From positions 8,855,805 to 8,919,804 of the forward strand of contig NC_092120.1 of the NCBI RefSeq assembly GCF_045679555.1: a stretch of DNA of 64,000 bases, given 5' to 3'. Shown piece by piece: positions 48,994 to 60,768 of the stretch. Position 1 is the stretch's first letter; every line of letters starts with the position of its first letter. The notes beneath the pieces were generated by a model, which worked only from the letters and a program-made list of their open reading frames with translations, was not told the origin of the DNA and searched no databases. This DNA is from Salvelinus alpinus. Its lineage: Eukaryota > Chordata > Actinopteri > Salmoniformes > Salmonidae. Both the position numbers and the translations under genes were made by a program.

Positions 48994-49822
48994 CATGTGT
49001 CTGTGCCAATGTTTGTGTTGCTTCACAGTCCCCGCTGTTCCATAAGTTGTTTTTAAAATCAGGGTTTTTTTAAATCAAATTTTCCTGCTTGCGTCAGTTA
49101 CTTGATGTGGAATAGAGTTCCATGTAGTCATGGCTCTATGTAGTACTGTGTGCCTCCCATAGTCTGTTCTGGACTTGGGGACTGTGAAGGGCCCTCTTGT
49201 GGCATGTCTTGTGGGGTATACATGGGTGTCCGAGCTGTGTGCCAGTAGTTTAGACAGACAGCTCGGTGCATTCAACATGTCAATACCTCCCATAAATAAA
49301 AGTAGTGATGAAGTCAATCGCTCCTCCACTTTCAGCCAGGAGAGATTGACATGCATATTATTAATATTAGCTCTCTGTGTACATCCAAGGGCCAGCCGTG
49401 CTGCCCTGTTCTGAGCCAATTGCAATTTTCCTAAGTCCTTTTTTGTGGCACCTGACCACATGACTGAACAGTAGTCAAGGTGCAACAAAACTCGTGCCTG
49501 TAGGATCTGCGTTGTTGATAGTGTTGTTAAGAAGGGGGAGCATCACTTTATTATAGACAGACTTCTCCCCCATCTTAGCTACTACTGCATCAATATGTTT
49601 TGACCATGACAGTTTACAATCCAGGGTTACTCCAAGCAGTTTAGTCATCTCAACTTGCTCAATTTCCACATTATTTATTACAAGATTTAGTTGAGGTTTA
49701 GGGTTTAGTTTGTGTTTTGTTCCAAATTGAATGCTTTTAGTTTTAGAAATATTTAGGGCTAACTTATTCCTTGCCACCCACTCTGAAACTAACTGCAGCT
49801 CTTTGTTGAGTGTTGCAGTCAC
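48735..49822 (-). mobile_element. non-LTR retrotransposon 3' end (jockey/CR1-like), 5' truncated
   Basis: On the minus strand 49475-49822 encodes ELQLVSEWVARNKLALNISK, TKSIQFGTKHK and LLGVTLDCKLSWSKHID, i.e. the thumb region of a LINE reverse transcriptase. 49075-49488 encodes its C-terminal end (LHLDYCSVMWSGATKKDLGK, QLAQNRAARLALG), with one frame change between the two. The 3' UTR runs through a GT repeat (48927-48990) to ggatccataataaaaaca near 48740. The clade is not certain. Confidence 0.8.
48927..48990. repeat. (GT)32 microsatellite
   Basis: A pure GT run inside the 3' UTR of the LINE fragment. Confidence 0.95.
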
Positions 49823-50136
49823 GTCGAATCACACTATTGTCTGATTTGAAGTCACACAGTGACCTCCTGTGGGCAGAGTTTGTGACAACTCCATCACTAC
49901 TCATTAATAACAGTATGATAATTACACCATACATGTTGTTAAGTGAACATGATTTCGTGCAATCCTCAAACAGATCGATCCATATCTGATCTGAAGAATA
50001 AAATCATTCCATCATCTTTGTGCAATGATAAGTATCTAACACTAGAATTACATTATTATAAAGTTAGAAATATATTTTTAATTTCTGTTCATTTTAGTTT
50101 TTTATTTGAACTAGATATTATTTTAAATGTAACCAG

Positions 50137-51040
50137 TGCAACCATTGCAGGAATATTGCAAAGAAAACGTATTTTGTTGACACAGTTTCCAAAATGGAGT
50201 ATGACGTCAAGCATTTAATTAACTGCAAAACCGCTCATGTCATCTATAGATTGGAATGTCCACAGTGCAAGGTGTTCTACATTGGACGGACAAAGAGACG
50301 CCTTCAAGACCGCTTAGGGGAACACAAGTATGCCATACTGGTAGGCAATGAAGACTACCCCATGGCAAGGCACTACAAGTCCTTACACCATGGCAACCCC
50401 GCCTCCCTACAAGCTATGGGTATTGATCATGTTCCGGCCTCAATTAGAAAAGGGGACCGTCTTAAACAGTTAAACCAAAAGGAAAGTTTTTGGATTTACA
50501 AACTACAGGTACCCTGTAGTTTGAATGAAGATATGGATTTCTCACCCTTCCTGTAGGGTCGTGATAGGACCATTTGCTGTCATCTAGTGTACATTTGCTC
50601 AATTGCCCTCGGCTATGTTTAGACTGTTGTTGTTCATGTTTGCTGTGTTCTAGTGCACTATGGAACATATTGCCTCCCTTCTTGACACTTCTCCCAGTCA
50701 TATTTAAGGTTAGAACTACCTTTCTAGGCGTTCTGATACTTCTAGCTTGGAGTTGAATTTTTTGATAACATAGCTACAGTATTTAACTTTTTAATGTGTA
50801 TAGTATTGCTTACTAGGTGTGTCCAATCAATTTTGTAACCACTCCCTCTTCAAATTAGGGCTAATTGGAAAAGCTGTTCAAAAGAGGACATTGTATTATT
50901 TTTGTGTACTCCCTGACGAAGGCCATGCAGCCGAAACGCGTCGGATTTTTTAAACCTTGTTTCTATTGAACATGCCATACAAATAAAGGAATGTAAAATA
51001 ATTATATGACGAGTGCCTTGGTCTTCCTTTCTTTTTGAGT
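50137..51040 (+). mobile_element. Penelope-like element 3' end with GIY-YIG endonuclease
   Basis: The codons from 50137 to 50556 encode a CNHC zinc linker, then VKHLINCKTAHVIYRLECPQ, CKVFYIGRTKRRLQDRLGEH and, near the end, KESFWIYKLQ. This is the GIY-YIG nuclease domain that Penelope-like retroelements carry after the reverse transcriptase; GIY is VIY here and YIG is kept. The RT itself is absent. Downstream, a terminal repeat-like segment carries a hammerhead-type core and ends aataaaggaatgtaaaataa at about 51000. Confidence 0.85.
50913..50942 (+). ncRNA. hammerhead ribozyme-like motif of the Penelope element
   Basis: The core CTGACGA is followed by ggc-catgca-gcc (stem II), GAAA and, after a very short stem III, GTC at 50940-50942. 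Penelope-like elements are known to carry minimal hammerheads of this kind in their terminal repeats. Stem I and activity cannot be judged here. Confidence 0.5.
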
Positions 51041-51112
51041 TCTCTAGATATTCTTGGATGATCAGCAATGTGTGTAATGTACAATAAGTAGGCTGTTGTA
51101 GTGTGCAAAGAA

Positions 51113-51707
51113 AGGGGCGGGGTTTAAGTGAATAAGTTATTGCAAGGGATGCTGGGATCCAGGGTTTAAATTCAAATAGTTGGATTTTCAGTAGGATGAA
51201 GCTGAGATTTATGGAATTGGCAAATGTGAATTCTTCATTATCGATACGTTCGCTTAACTCAATAGAAGTAACCTTTTAATTAATATGCTCACCATGTCCA
51301 GATAGTGCCATTTACAGCCTGCCTACGAAATGGACTCATTCTTTCCACGGTGCTACAGTAAATTATTCCCAAATTATACCTTTATAGTAGCATAGTTTTA
51401 TTAAATTAATGTATAAACAGCGATCAAAACGTGAGTGTGTTTTAAGTTAAATGTGGGTCTCAGTAATAAAAAATAAAAAAGAGATTAATGAAAACTGTCG
51501 GGTTGTGTGAGTCCCAGTCCTACCGCTCGCTCGCCTTCTGGAGCTGGCAGTGAATTCCCAATGAGCATGATTGACGTTAGAGTGCTGACGAAGGCGGGCT
51601 TGGACTAGAACAGGGACAACAGGCATATACACGGATTATTCCGAAATCGCTTTGCAATTACCTGCTATGAGAATATGAAAATGAATTGAAACAATGTTTG
51701 AGTCGAC
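51113..51707 (+). promoter_or_regulatory. candidate promoter and 5' UTR exon of an unidentified gene
   Basis: The stretch has a GC box (ggggcggggt, 51114-51123) and a ZNF143/Staf-like site (caagggatgctgggat, 51143-51158). A more GC-rich stretch follows at 51500-51610 with TGACG half-sites. It ends at a consensus donor gtaagtac at 51708. No TATA box is seen. Confidence 0.3.
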
Positions 51708-52116
51708 GTAAGTACACTATTATACCTATCACATCCTGAAAGTTTGTGGTTACTTTGTGTCTCTGCGCTGCGACTTTTTGTTGTTGTGTAGACAACTGTT
51801 ACTATGTTGCAGGACTTTAGTCTGCAAATTACTGTCAAATTTCAGCAGTCACATTTGTATGGACCTGTAAATCCTATTTTGCAATTGATGTGAAACTAAT
51901 GTGTAATTCTTATTTTTAAATAGCCTAGCCTACTGACATTTTGTTGACTGTCGCCTAGAAGTAACCAAACAATTCTCAACTATTGTTTCGTTAGAAAAAT
52001 AGCACCCATATTTTGTTTAAGAATGATAAAATAACACTTTTTTGTTTTTGTCCTATCGGTTATTTGGATATCAATGTGCTTAGATATCAGTAGAGCTTTG
52101 GTGTCCTTGATGACAG

Positions 52117-52244
52117 GACAAAAGGAAAACATTGAGGATAGCCAAACACTTACCATTGAAGTTGGATATTAGTAAAAACAGTCAGTGCCACATGCAGAAG
52201 ATGGACTTTGGAGAAGTCAACACAGCCACAAAACCTCCAATAGG
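52117..52244 (+). CDS. candidate first coding exon, unknown gene
   Basis: This 128-nt segment lies between an acceptor (cttgatgacag) and the strong donor gtaagtgtg, and is open in one frame throughout. With the upstream donor at 51708 the likely start is the ATG at 52192 (MQKMDFGEVNTATKPPIG), because the other frame stops at once. The exon ends in phase 2. I do not recognise the peptide and cannot find later exons in the window. It could be spurious. Confidence 0.3.
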
Positions 52245-52422
52245 GTAAGTGTGAGGAATTTGAGGTATCTAATAACTGTTGTTTGTCTTTCCCATTCCAA
52301 ATATGTATGTGAATAAGTATTGTGTTTGAATAACTGTTTAAACAATCAAATTATCATAATATTGAGGAATGGTGATGGAGACCAACTTGGTCATAAGGTG
52401 ACTTGACACGAGAAACATGGAG

Positions 52423-52597
52423 AACTAGGCAAGTCATTTAAGAACACTCATTTTCAATGACAGCCTAGGAACAGTGGGTTAACGGCCTTGTTCAAGGGAA
52501 GAAGGACAGATTTATACCTTGTCAGCTCAGGGATTTGATCTTGCAACCTTTTGGTTACTAGTCCAGGGCTCTAACCACTAGGCTACCTGCCGCCCCC
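52423..52597 (-). mobile_element. tRNA-derived SINE, minus orientation
   Basis: The complement starts ggcggcaggtagcctagtgg (box A) and continues ggttgcaagatcaaatccc (box B-like), then the same body as the SINE at 46413. The left end is its 3' tail. Confidence 0.88.
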
Positions 52598-52633
52598 GTT
52601 TTACATTCTTACTGTAGCTCTGTCAAATATATA

Positions 52634-52713
52634 CTGAACAAAAATATAAATGCAACATGCAATGAAACATGGGACCAACACTTTGCATGTTGCATTTATA
52701 TTCTTGTTCAATG
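52634..52713. mobile_element. 80-bp mariner-like MITE
   Basis: The left end ctgaacaaaaatataaatgc and right end gcatttatattcttgttcaa are inverted repeats. Little remains between them. The same terminal sequence ends the element at 38638-38952. Confidence 0.75.
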
Positions 52714-52762
52714 TGTGTGTGTGTATACATACATACATGCATACATGCATACATGCATATAC

Positions 52763-53665
52763 ACACACTAACGTTCAAAAGTTTGAGGGCACTTAGACAT
52801 GTCCTTGTTTTCCATGAAATTAGTTGCAAAATGAATAGGAAATATAGTCAAGATGTTGACAAGGTTATAAAATGATTTAATTGAAATAATAATTGTGTCC
52901 TTCAAACTTTACTTTCGTCAAAGAATCCTCCATTTGCAGCAATTACAGCCTTGCAGACCTTTGGCATTCCAGTTGTCAATTTGTTGAGGTAATCTGAAGA
53001 GATTTCACCCATGCTTTTTGAAGCACCTCCCACAAATTGGATTGGCTTGATGGGCACTTCTTGCGTACCATACGGTCAAGCTGCCTCCACAACAGCTCAA
53101 TAGGGTTGAGATCCGGTGACTGTGCTGGCCACTCCATTATAGACCGAATACCAGCTGACTGCTTCTTCCCTAAATAGTTATTGCATAGATTGGAGCTGTG
53201 CTTTGGGTCATTGTCCTGTTGTAGGAGGAAATTGGCTCCAATTAAGCGTCGTCCACAGGGTATGGCATGACGTTGCAAAATGGAGTGATAGCCTTCCTTC
53301 TTCAAGATCCCTTTTACCCTGTACAAATCTCCCACTTTACCACCACCAAAGCACCCCCAGACCATCACATTGCCTCCACCATGCTTGACAGATGGTGTCA
53401 AGCACTCCTTTTCATTTTTTCTGCGTCTCACGAATGTTCTTCTTTGTGATCCGAAAACCTCCAACTTCGATTTCTCTGTACACCTACGTAGATATTCCAT
53501 AAGAAATCTGTCGTTTTCAGCTACAATAGTCATTTACAACATTAACAATGTCTACCCTGTATTTCTGATCAATTTGATGTTATTTTAATGGACAAAAATG
53601 TGCTTTTCTTTCAAAAACAAGGACATTTCTAAGTAACCCCAAACTTTTGAACGTGTGTGTATGTG
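52763..53665 (-). mobile_element. Tc1-like element, transposase C-terminal part only
   Basis: The inverted ends acgttcaaaagtttgagggc and complement (aacttttgaacgt at 53642-53654) bracket a minus-strand ORF (52976-53533). It encodes [34 protein letters not shown] and [15 protein letters not shown] (second Asp and Glu of the triad). The DNA-binding domain and first Asp are lost. Confidence 0.88.
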
Positions 53666-53668
53666 TAT

Positions 53669-54668
53669 ATATGAGGCTATATTCTTAAAAAAAAAAAAAA
53701 TACACTTCATGAATTGTAAGCATAAAAACTATTTTTTCTCTTCTCTCTTTAGTTGAGGTAGTTGTCAGCAGACACATCAAAAGCCATAGCATACAGTACT
53801 GTATGTATTGACTGGCAGAGAATTCCAGTTGAATTCTATGGAAAATACATGTATTTGGAAAACATACTGATTGGAAAACAACTGTGGGCCAGTTCATAAC
53901 AGAAGCTTTTTTGCAGTGGCTGTTACTGAATTTGTACTGTCTCTGTAGTTCTTTTGTCACCTCTGTTGTTGTTGACTCCATATGCTGCAGCTCCTTCCCG
54001 TTTGGTGAAGGCAACACAAAACATAATCTCTAAAACTGCTGTGTTGCACTTTCAATCTATCCTAATCTACACAATTACAGCATACAGTGTAATGCAAATC
54101 TTCTTACAGATGTAAATCGGACACTTCAGTACTGTATGGGATTGTTTTATACTTATTATTCTGTATCTTTTTTTGTGCAGGAACACGTTCTATCCTTCAG
54201 GTGTCATAATGTGGTAGAATCTATTTACTGCTGTTGTTATGGGAGGCTGAAGTCCACAACCCTTATTACTTGAAAGTAAATAAAATCCTTTGTATTTTGC
54301 ACCCATGGTCCTGTATCTCCTCCACCCTGCTGAAGGCTTTTATATAATCACCTCCTAGACATGTTGCAGAAAGCACATGATGAATAGTGGTTATTTAAAG
54401 ACAGCAGTTGCTGAACATTCCCCTCTGCTCTGCCTGTCCCTCTGGAGACCAGTGGTGCCATTTCCTTGGTTATTCCCATTGACTGAACATTTTTCAAATC
54501 TCTTTTTCAAGTGATCCCTGGCCAAGAAAAGCAGTAGTTGGGTCGTTCCATCGATTAGGTGCCTTTTGAGCAGTGTAACTTGGCAAAGAAAATGATTTCT
54601 TTATTTCACAACATTTATTTTCTGTAGTGAAGAGCACGTTCAACTTATTAAAAAACACGTTTTCCCAA
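53669..54668. other. no gene seen
   Basis: Unremarkable AT-rich sequence with an A14 run near 53690. Confidence 0.45.
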
Positions 54669-55948
54669 CTTCTTAGGAATCGGCGTCCCGTCAACGGGAT
54701 AGTTGTAAATCATGAAGCGCCGTGTGTCACGATCGCAGATTTAAGAGAAACAACAAATGTCGGTACATATAGGTGTCTTGTATCAGCTGAAAGCTTAAAT
54801 TCTTGTTAATATAACTACACTGTCCAATTTACAGTAGCTATTACTGCGAAAAAATGCCATGCTATTGTTTGAGGAGAGCTCCTAACAACAAAACACTTTT
54901 TTCACCGCGATGGGTTTGATAAATTCACCTCCTGAAGGTGAAATGTGTACTTACATTCTGAAATCTTGCTCTGATTTATCATCCAAAGGGTCCCAGAGAT
55001 AACATGAAGTGTTGTTTTGTTAAAATCCTTTTTCATATCCTAAAAAGGTCCATATAGCATGCACGATCGATTTTGTATTTCCACTCGTTCAATTTGCAAA
55101 GAAAGAATCTGTCCGTAAATGTTGTTTCAACCAGTCAAATCACGTTTGTATTTATTCCTCAGATCCTAGAATGTAACCAGACTTCACTATATCATTAGGT
55201 GTGTAGTATATCCTATAGGACACTAAATTTGGTCAGAGAGCGACGCCTTCATGGCAGCCGATGACGCGGGCGGTCTTCACTTGATTGACTGTAACTTTGT
55301 TTGACCCCGATTGGTGCTTATTTGACAAAGCTAGCTAGATAGCCAATGAGCTGGGCTTTACGGGAGTAAAGGGGAAACCCTGTATCTGTCGCAAAATGTA
55401 GCCGCTAACCTTGTGCGACAGCAAGCCTTTTCCTTTTGGACAAAAATTATGAAAACTGGGTGATTTGCAAATGTTGAACTTATAATATGGCTACTAATAC
55501 TGGAAAAGCTAATTCAAAGTCCAAGTATACAGATTTGACAATATTCTTGCAGAAAAATGTAAATGTCTCCTTCACGATTTGCCCGAATGTACCTGGGTGA
55601 CTTCATACTAAATGTCATGTAGTTTGCTCATACTTCAAGTTATCCGTCTGAAACTTTGCACATACACTGCTGCCTTGTGGACACCATCGGAATTACAACC
55701 AAGGTGATGGCTAGTACTGTTGCATTTCAAAGATGGTGGTAGAAAAAAACGGTTGTATTTTCGTCTACCAGATCTATTGTGTTATATTCTCCTACATTCA
55801 ATTCACATTTTCACGAACTTCAGTGTTTCCTTTCAAATCCTACCCAGAATATGCATATCCTTGCTTCAGGGCCTGAGCTACAGGCAGTTCGATTTGGGTA
55901 TGTCATTTTAGGCTAAAATTGGAAAAAAAGGGGGCTATCCCTAAGAAG
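54669..55948. mobile_element. non-autonomous DNA element, about 1.28 kb
   Basis: The left end cttcttaggaatcggcgt and right end ggggctatccctaagaag form a short imperfect inverted repeat (CTTCTTAGGRAT). A cgtcccg-tcaa-cgggat hairpin lies just inside the left end. There is no credible ORF. The superfamily is unknown to me; similar termini are common in salmonid sequence as I recall it. Confidence 0.5.
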
Positions 55949-56061
55949 TTTAAAATAAAGAAATGACTATCAGTGATGCTCCCATATGACATTTTTGGCC
56001 GATACCGATATCTAATATTATAAGGAAAAATTGTTCCATGTTTGCGGACATGGAGCATGTA

Positions 56062-57645
56062 CAGTTGAAGTCGGAAGTTTACATACACCTTAGCCAAATA
56101 CATTTAAACTCAGTTTAATCCTAGTAAAAAATTCCCTGTCTTAGGTCAGTTAGGATCACCACTTTATTTTAAGAATGTGAAATGTCAGAATAATAGTAGA
56201 GTGATTTATTTCAGCTTTTATTTCTTTCATAACATTCCCAGTGGGTCAGAAGTTTACATACACTCAATTAGTATTTGGTAGCATTGCCTTTAAATTGTTT
56301 AACTTGGGTCAAACGTTTCGGGTAGCCTTCCACAAGCTTCCCACAATAAGTTGGGTGAATTTTGGCCCATTCCTCCTGACAGAGCTGGTGTAACTGAGTC
56401 AGGTTTGTAGTCCTCCTTGCTCGCACACACTTTTTCAGTTCTGCTCACAAATATTCTATAGGATTGAGGTCAGGGCTTTGTGATGGCCACTCCAATACCT
56501 TGACTTTGGTGTCCTTAAGCCATTTTGCCACAACTTTGGAAGTATGCTTGGGGTCATTGTCCATTTGGAAGACCCATTTGCGTCCAAGCTTTAACTTCCT
56601 GACTGATGTCTTGAGATGTTGCTTCAATATATCCACTTAATTTTCCTACCTCATGATGCCATCTATTTTGTGAAGTGCACCAGTCCCTCCTGCAGCAAAG
56701 CACCCCCAAAACATGATGCTGCCACCCCGTGCTTCACGGTTGGGATGGTGTTCTTCGGCTTGCAAGCCTCCCCCTTTCTCCTCCAAACATAATGATGGTC
56801 ATTTTTGTTTCCTCAGACCAGAGGACATTTGTCCAAAAAGTACGATCTTTGTCCCCATGTGCAGTTGCAAACCGTAGTCTGGCTTTTTTTATGGCGGTTT
56901 TGGAGCAGTGGCTTCTTCCTTGCTGAGCGGCCTTTCAGGTTATGTCGATGTAGGACTCGTTTTACTGTGGATATAGATACATTTGTACCTGTTTCCTCCA
57001 GCATCTTCACAATATCCTTTGCTGTTGTTCTGGGATTGATTTGCACTTTTCGCAACAAAGTACGTTCATCTCTAGGAGACAGAACGCGTCTCCTTCCTGA
57101 GCGGTATGACGGATGTGTGGTCCCATGGTGTTTATACTTGCGTACTATTGTTTGTACAGATGAACGTGGTACCTTCAGGCGTTTGTAAATTACTCCCAAG
57201 GATGAACCAGACTTGTGAAGGTCTACAAATGTTTTTCTGATGTCTTTGCTGATTTCTTTTGATTTTCCCATGATGTCAAGCAAAGAGGCACTGAGTTTGA
57301 AGGTAGGCCTTGAAATACATCCACAGGTACACCTCCAATTGACTCAAATGATGTCAATTATCCTATCAGAAGCTTCTAAAGCCATGACATAATTTTCTAG
57401 AATTTGAGCTGTTTAAAGGCACAGTCAACTTAGTGTATGTGAACTTCTGACCCACTGGAATTGTGATACAGTGAAATAATCTGTCTGTAAACAATTGTTG
57501 GAAAAATGACTTGTGTCATGCACAAAGTAGATGTCTTAACCAACTTTCAAAAACTACAGTTTGTTAACAAGAAATTTGTGGAGTGGTTGAAAAACTAGTA
57601 ATAATGTCTCCAACCTAAGTGTATGTAAACTTCTGACTTCAACTG
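56062..57645 (-). mobile_element. Sleeping Beauty-type Tc1 transposon, copy 3
   Basis: Both inverted repeats are present (cagttgaagtcggaagttta and complement) next to TA. On the minus strand 56813-57283 gives the complete DNA-binding region from the normal start ([20 protein letters not shown]) through SYRSGRRRVLSPRDER to the A-run, where the frame is lost. 56445-56636 gives [15 protein letters not shown] and SPDLNPIE (catalytic Glu present), and stops soon after. This is the best preserved of the three copies in its N-terminal half. Confidence 0.94.
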
Positions 57646-57717
57646 TACCTGGGGTCAATTAAATTGATAAGCCTCTTGAAACCTTCCTTTTCAACTGTGC
57701 TAATTTGTAGCATGTCC

Positions 57718-58360
57718 TTAGCAATGCAATGCATAATAGCATTTGTGATGTCTTTGTGTTTTCGATGTTTGCTTGTAGGGCATAAACGCTGTCAGTGTTG
57801 ACTGCTTCGGGCAAACATCCCTAGATTGGCTGGTGCTTGAGGGGAGTTTATCAATACCGTGGCGCAAACTCAAACTTCCTGCATGTTCCAAAGAGTGATT
57901 TTGCTTCAGATGTTGAAAAAGGTTTGTCATATTACCGGACTTCGTAGCCACCTGTCTACGGCACAATTTGCACCGAACATTGTTTTGCTCTTTGTCGGAC
58001 TTCAAAAAGCCAAACCACTTCCAAATTACTGAAACAATTTAACCCTTTTTATCAATAGTTCCTTCGTTGTAAGCTGCTCCTTCTCCATGGCTATCACTGC
58101 CACTGTTTTCGCCTACTTCACTCGTGGTTAATAGTGGCTACTCCATCACTCGAGATGCTAAGTGTTTTTTTTGTGGGCATATACCTCTCCATTTGCATAT
58201 TGTCACTTCTCCGCACATTCCTGCTGCGTCACAGAGGTGAAATGGACTGATGTACCTAATTATTCTATATCGACATTATCAAAAATGAATCTAAACGTTT
58301 TTATATCGTTATTGAGGGAAGTAATTACCTCGATAATTATTGATTTATCGCCCAGTCCTA
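57718..58360 (-). mobile_element. hAT-like transposase N-terminus with BED zinc finger
   Basis: On the minus strand, codons starting near 58030 encode VIWKWFGFLKSDKEQ, then VRCKLCRRQVATKSGNMTN and LFQHLKQNH, a BED-type finger (CxxC ... HxxxxH) as found at the start of hAT transposases. The right edge (cgataattattgatttatcg, cccagtcct) resembles hAT termini. The rest of the transposase is missing, and the short upstream frame with an ATG near 58098 is out of register, so it is inactive. A Sleeping Beauty-type copy lies directly to the left. Confidence 0.75.
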
Positions 58361-59855
58361 TTTTGACCTATGGTCTCTGTCAATGGACTAGGGTGCCATT
58401 TGGGACACAGTCCACTTCTGAGGAGATTAAATGCTCATTTTTGATACCTGGGTGACTAGATTTTGAAATCTGAGCAGGCAATTTTAGTGGAGGCTACTAA
58501 AGCACGATGTGGTTTCAAAGTGATGGACTTTACCAAATGAAGCCCTGTAAAGGCCAGACAGGCGGATAACTGGCAGTCTGTAATTCATGTCTGAGGCTGT
58601 GTATGGACCCTGGTCAAAAGTAGTACACTACATAGGGATTAGGGTGCCATTTGGGACAAAACTTTCAGACATCCTAAGACACCAGCCAGCCTTTTTTGCT
58701 TAGCTAGCCCAGAGAGCCCTGCTCCTCCTAGCCCTGCTCTGCCTTACTGTGCTATAGGATGTTATAGGGAGTCCAACCCTGATCACAACAGTATGTGTTT
58801 TTAATTTTATGTGTATATTTATTTTGCATATTGTCATGTAGAAGATGACACAATTGCAAAATAGTCCCGCTTACTATTTCGGTGCGTTTCAACCATGTGG
58901 ATACTCACTGTATATTGTGACATAGTTACAGTATAACTGCTCTGGAGTTAGCTTGAGTCTATTTGTTGTTTCTCTTTTGTGTGAATTGGAGTATTGTGTG
59001 TGTTTTAGGGGCTATGAGCATTCCAGTCCCAGGTCGAAAATGCTGAAGTGTATAGACCTAGGCCAACAGTCTTAATTAGCAGTGTGTGTGTGTGTTTACT
59101 ACTGTAAATGCCTGGGCCTAGTGTTGTTGTCTGAGCTAAGGGACCATCTATAAGCGTGTAGTAATGGGTCTCAGCCCAAATTGTCTCCAGATTGATGTGG
59201 GGTTTAGTTTAGGGCTCCCAGTTTCATTTGCCTGCCTCACAAAAGAGTTTGGTCCAATATAGCCTGGAAATGCAGAATTCTTCAGTTGCATGCAGCTTTA
59301 ATACCCAATTAACTATCTATTATTGCTTGTAAACATTTGAAATTCGATTTTTAACTAGATGTTCATATTTTACTGTATGAAGTATATTACAGTCTGTATT
59401 TTAACATGTCCTTTTGCTCAAATGCTTTAGTGGCTTTTTGTTGTGGCAGAGTGACTACTCTCAGTGCCTGTTTTGAGTTTACAGTCGATTTATATGGACC
59501 AATGATCATTTAAAATAATAATCCACTGTGCATCTTCACTTTGATTTCACCCTTTGACTGTCAACCATTTATTCTCTTATCACTATGTTGTCCATGCTTC
59601 TCTGTCTGTTCCCTGGTAATGTTACCTAAAATACACTCCCCATTAGCAGTAGAGAGTGTTGTCCCTCAGCACCAGCTACACTCCTGCTTGTCTCCCCAGA
59701 CCAGACGGGCCTCAGACCAGCTTCAGAAACACCCAGTGCAGTGGGTTGTATTTTTGGTCAGGTTCAAGTCTGAAAGCTTGTAGTCCATTAACATTTTTCT
59801 CACTAAGCAGTCCCCCGCCCCACCCTCATTTTCCTTACTTACATTTATGTGTACA
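58361..59855. other. no gene seen; foldback-repeat pieces
   Basis: Pieces of the gtgccatttgggac / gtcaaaagtagt repeat lie at 58389-58412 and 58611-58660. No credible exon is found. The short open stretch at 59700-59745 after a cccag has a poor donor. Confidence 0.4.
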
Positions 59856-60095
59856 GATATAGGATCTTAATTTGATCACCCTGTTGCAGGGGGACATTTA
59901 AAACATTTTGTTTCTTTGAGGTTTTAAAAGTCTTCTCAAGTTTGTAATTTCCTCTTTGAAATTTCAGACTTGATTTCCCTTATGAAATATGTGTCAACCC
60001 CTACAAAAATGTTAATTCATTATAATCCACATAATAATTCACATTTCCTGTTGCTGCGGGATTATTTTCCTGCTGTAGCATACTGGCTCATTTAT
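59856..60095. mobile_element. MITE-like repeat, diverged
   Basis: The left end acagatataggatcttaatt and the internal aattcacatttcctgttgct, with cctgctgtagcatactggct at the right, are those of a repeat I recall as common in salmonids. The mirrored right end is not complete. Confidence 0.5.
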
Positions 60096-60259
60096 ACTTT
60101 AGGTGTATCCCTAAAACTATAACCTTGACGTTTCTATTGAGGTGGATTGAGAGCAGGCATTTCTATTTGTTTATCAAGAGAAGATCACTTGAATCTTTTT
60201 GCAAGATGATAGAGAAGTGATGTATTGTTGGCGGTGGTATATGGCTGGGAATAACTATT

Positions 60260-60331
60260 CTTGGCACTAGTCTTTATAAATAGTTCTCTGACTGCCTGGC
60301 ACTAGTCTTTATAAATAGTTCTCTGACTGCC
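60260..60331 (+). repeat. 35-bp tandem duplication
   Basis: tggcactagtctttataaat + agttctctgactgcc occurs twice, head to tail. Confidence 0.85.
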
Positions 60332-60768
60332 ACCACCATCTCTGACTACCATGAATTACTTCCATGGACTCTTCAGGGCAGGTCCCAACACAAGTAGAGC
60401 ATGTGCACTATCTAGTTTTACTATTGTTTACGCAGTTACGACTCAAGTAAGAATAGTTTTGAAGAGAATATGTTTTAACTTATTGGTAGGTTACATCGTA
60501 ATCATGTTCACACACACGCCTCCCATTTTAGGGATTCGATTTAAATGTTGTGTAATTTATTGTAGTCAAGAGGGCAACACGTTTTAAGTGAGTCATTACT
60601 CTACAGCAGTCTGACTAGTTGCAGTGTCCTCTAGTGAATGGTGGACATGAGGGGCTGTTTCAACACAAGTTGAGCACTAAGCTACAGGACCTATTTTGGG
60701 CCACTGTCAGACTGTGTAGTCTGAGGATTGTATGGTAGGTGGGTTTGTGGTGAAGACTGATCTGTGTA

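Noticed and set aside
48821-49009. Thr-His repeat ORF
   Set aside because: It is a translation of the GT microsatellite.
59541-59862. Possible exon with QTRRASDQLQKHPVQW
   Set aside because: The acceptor is fair but the donor is poor, and no neighbouring exon or known domain supports it.
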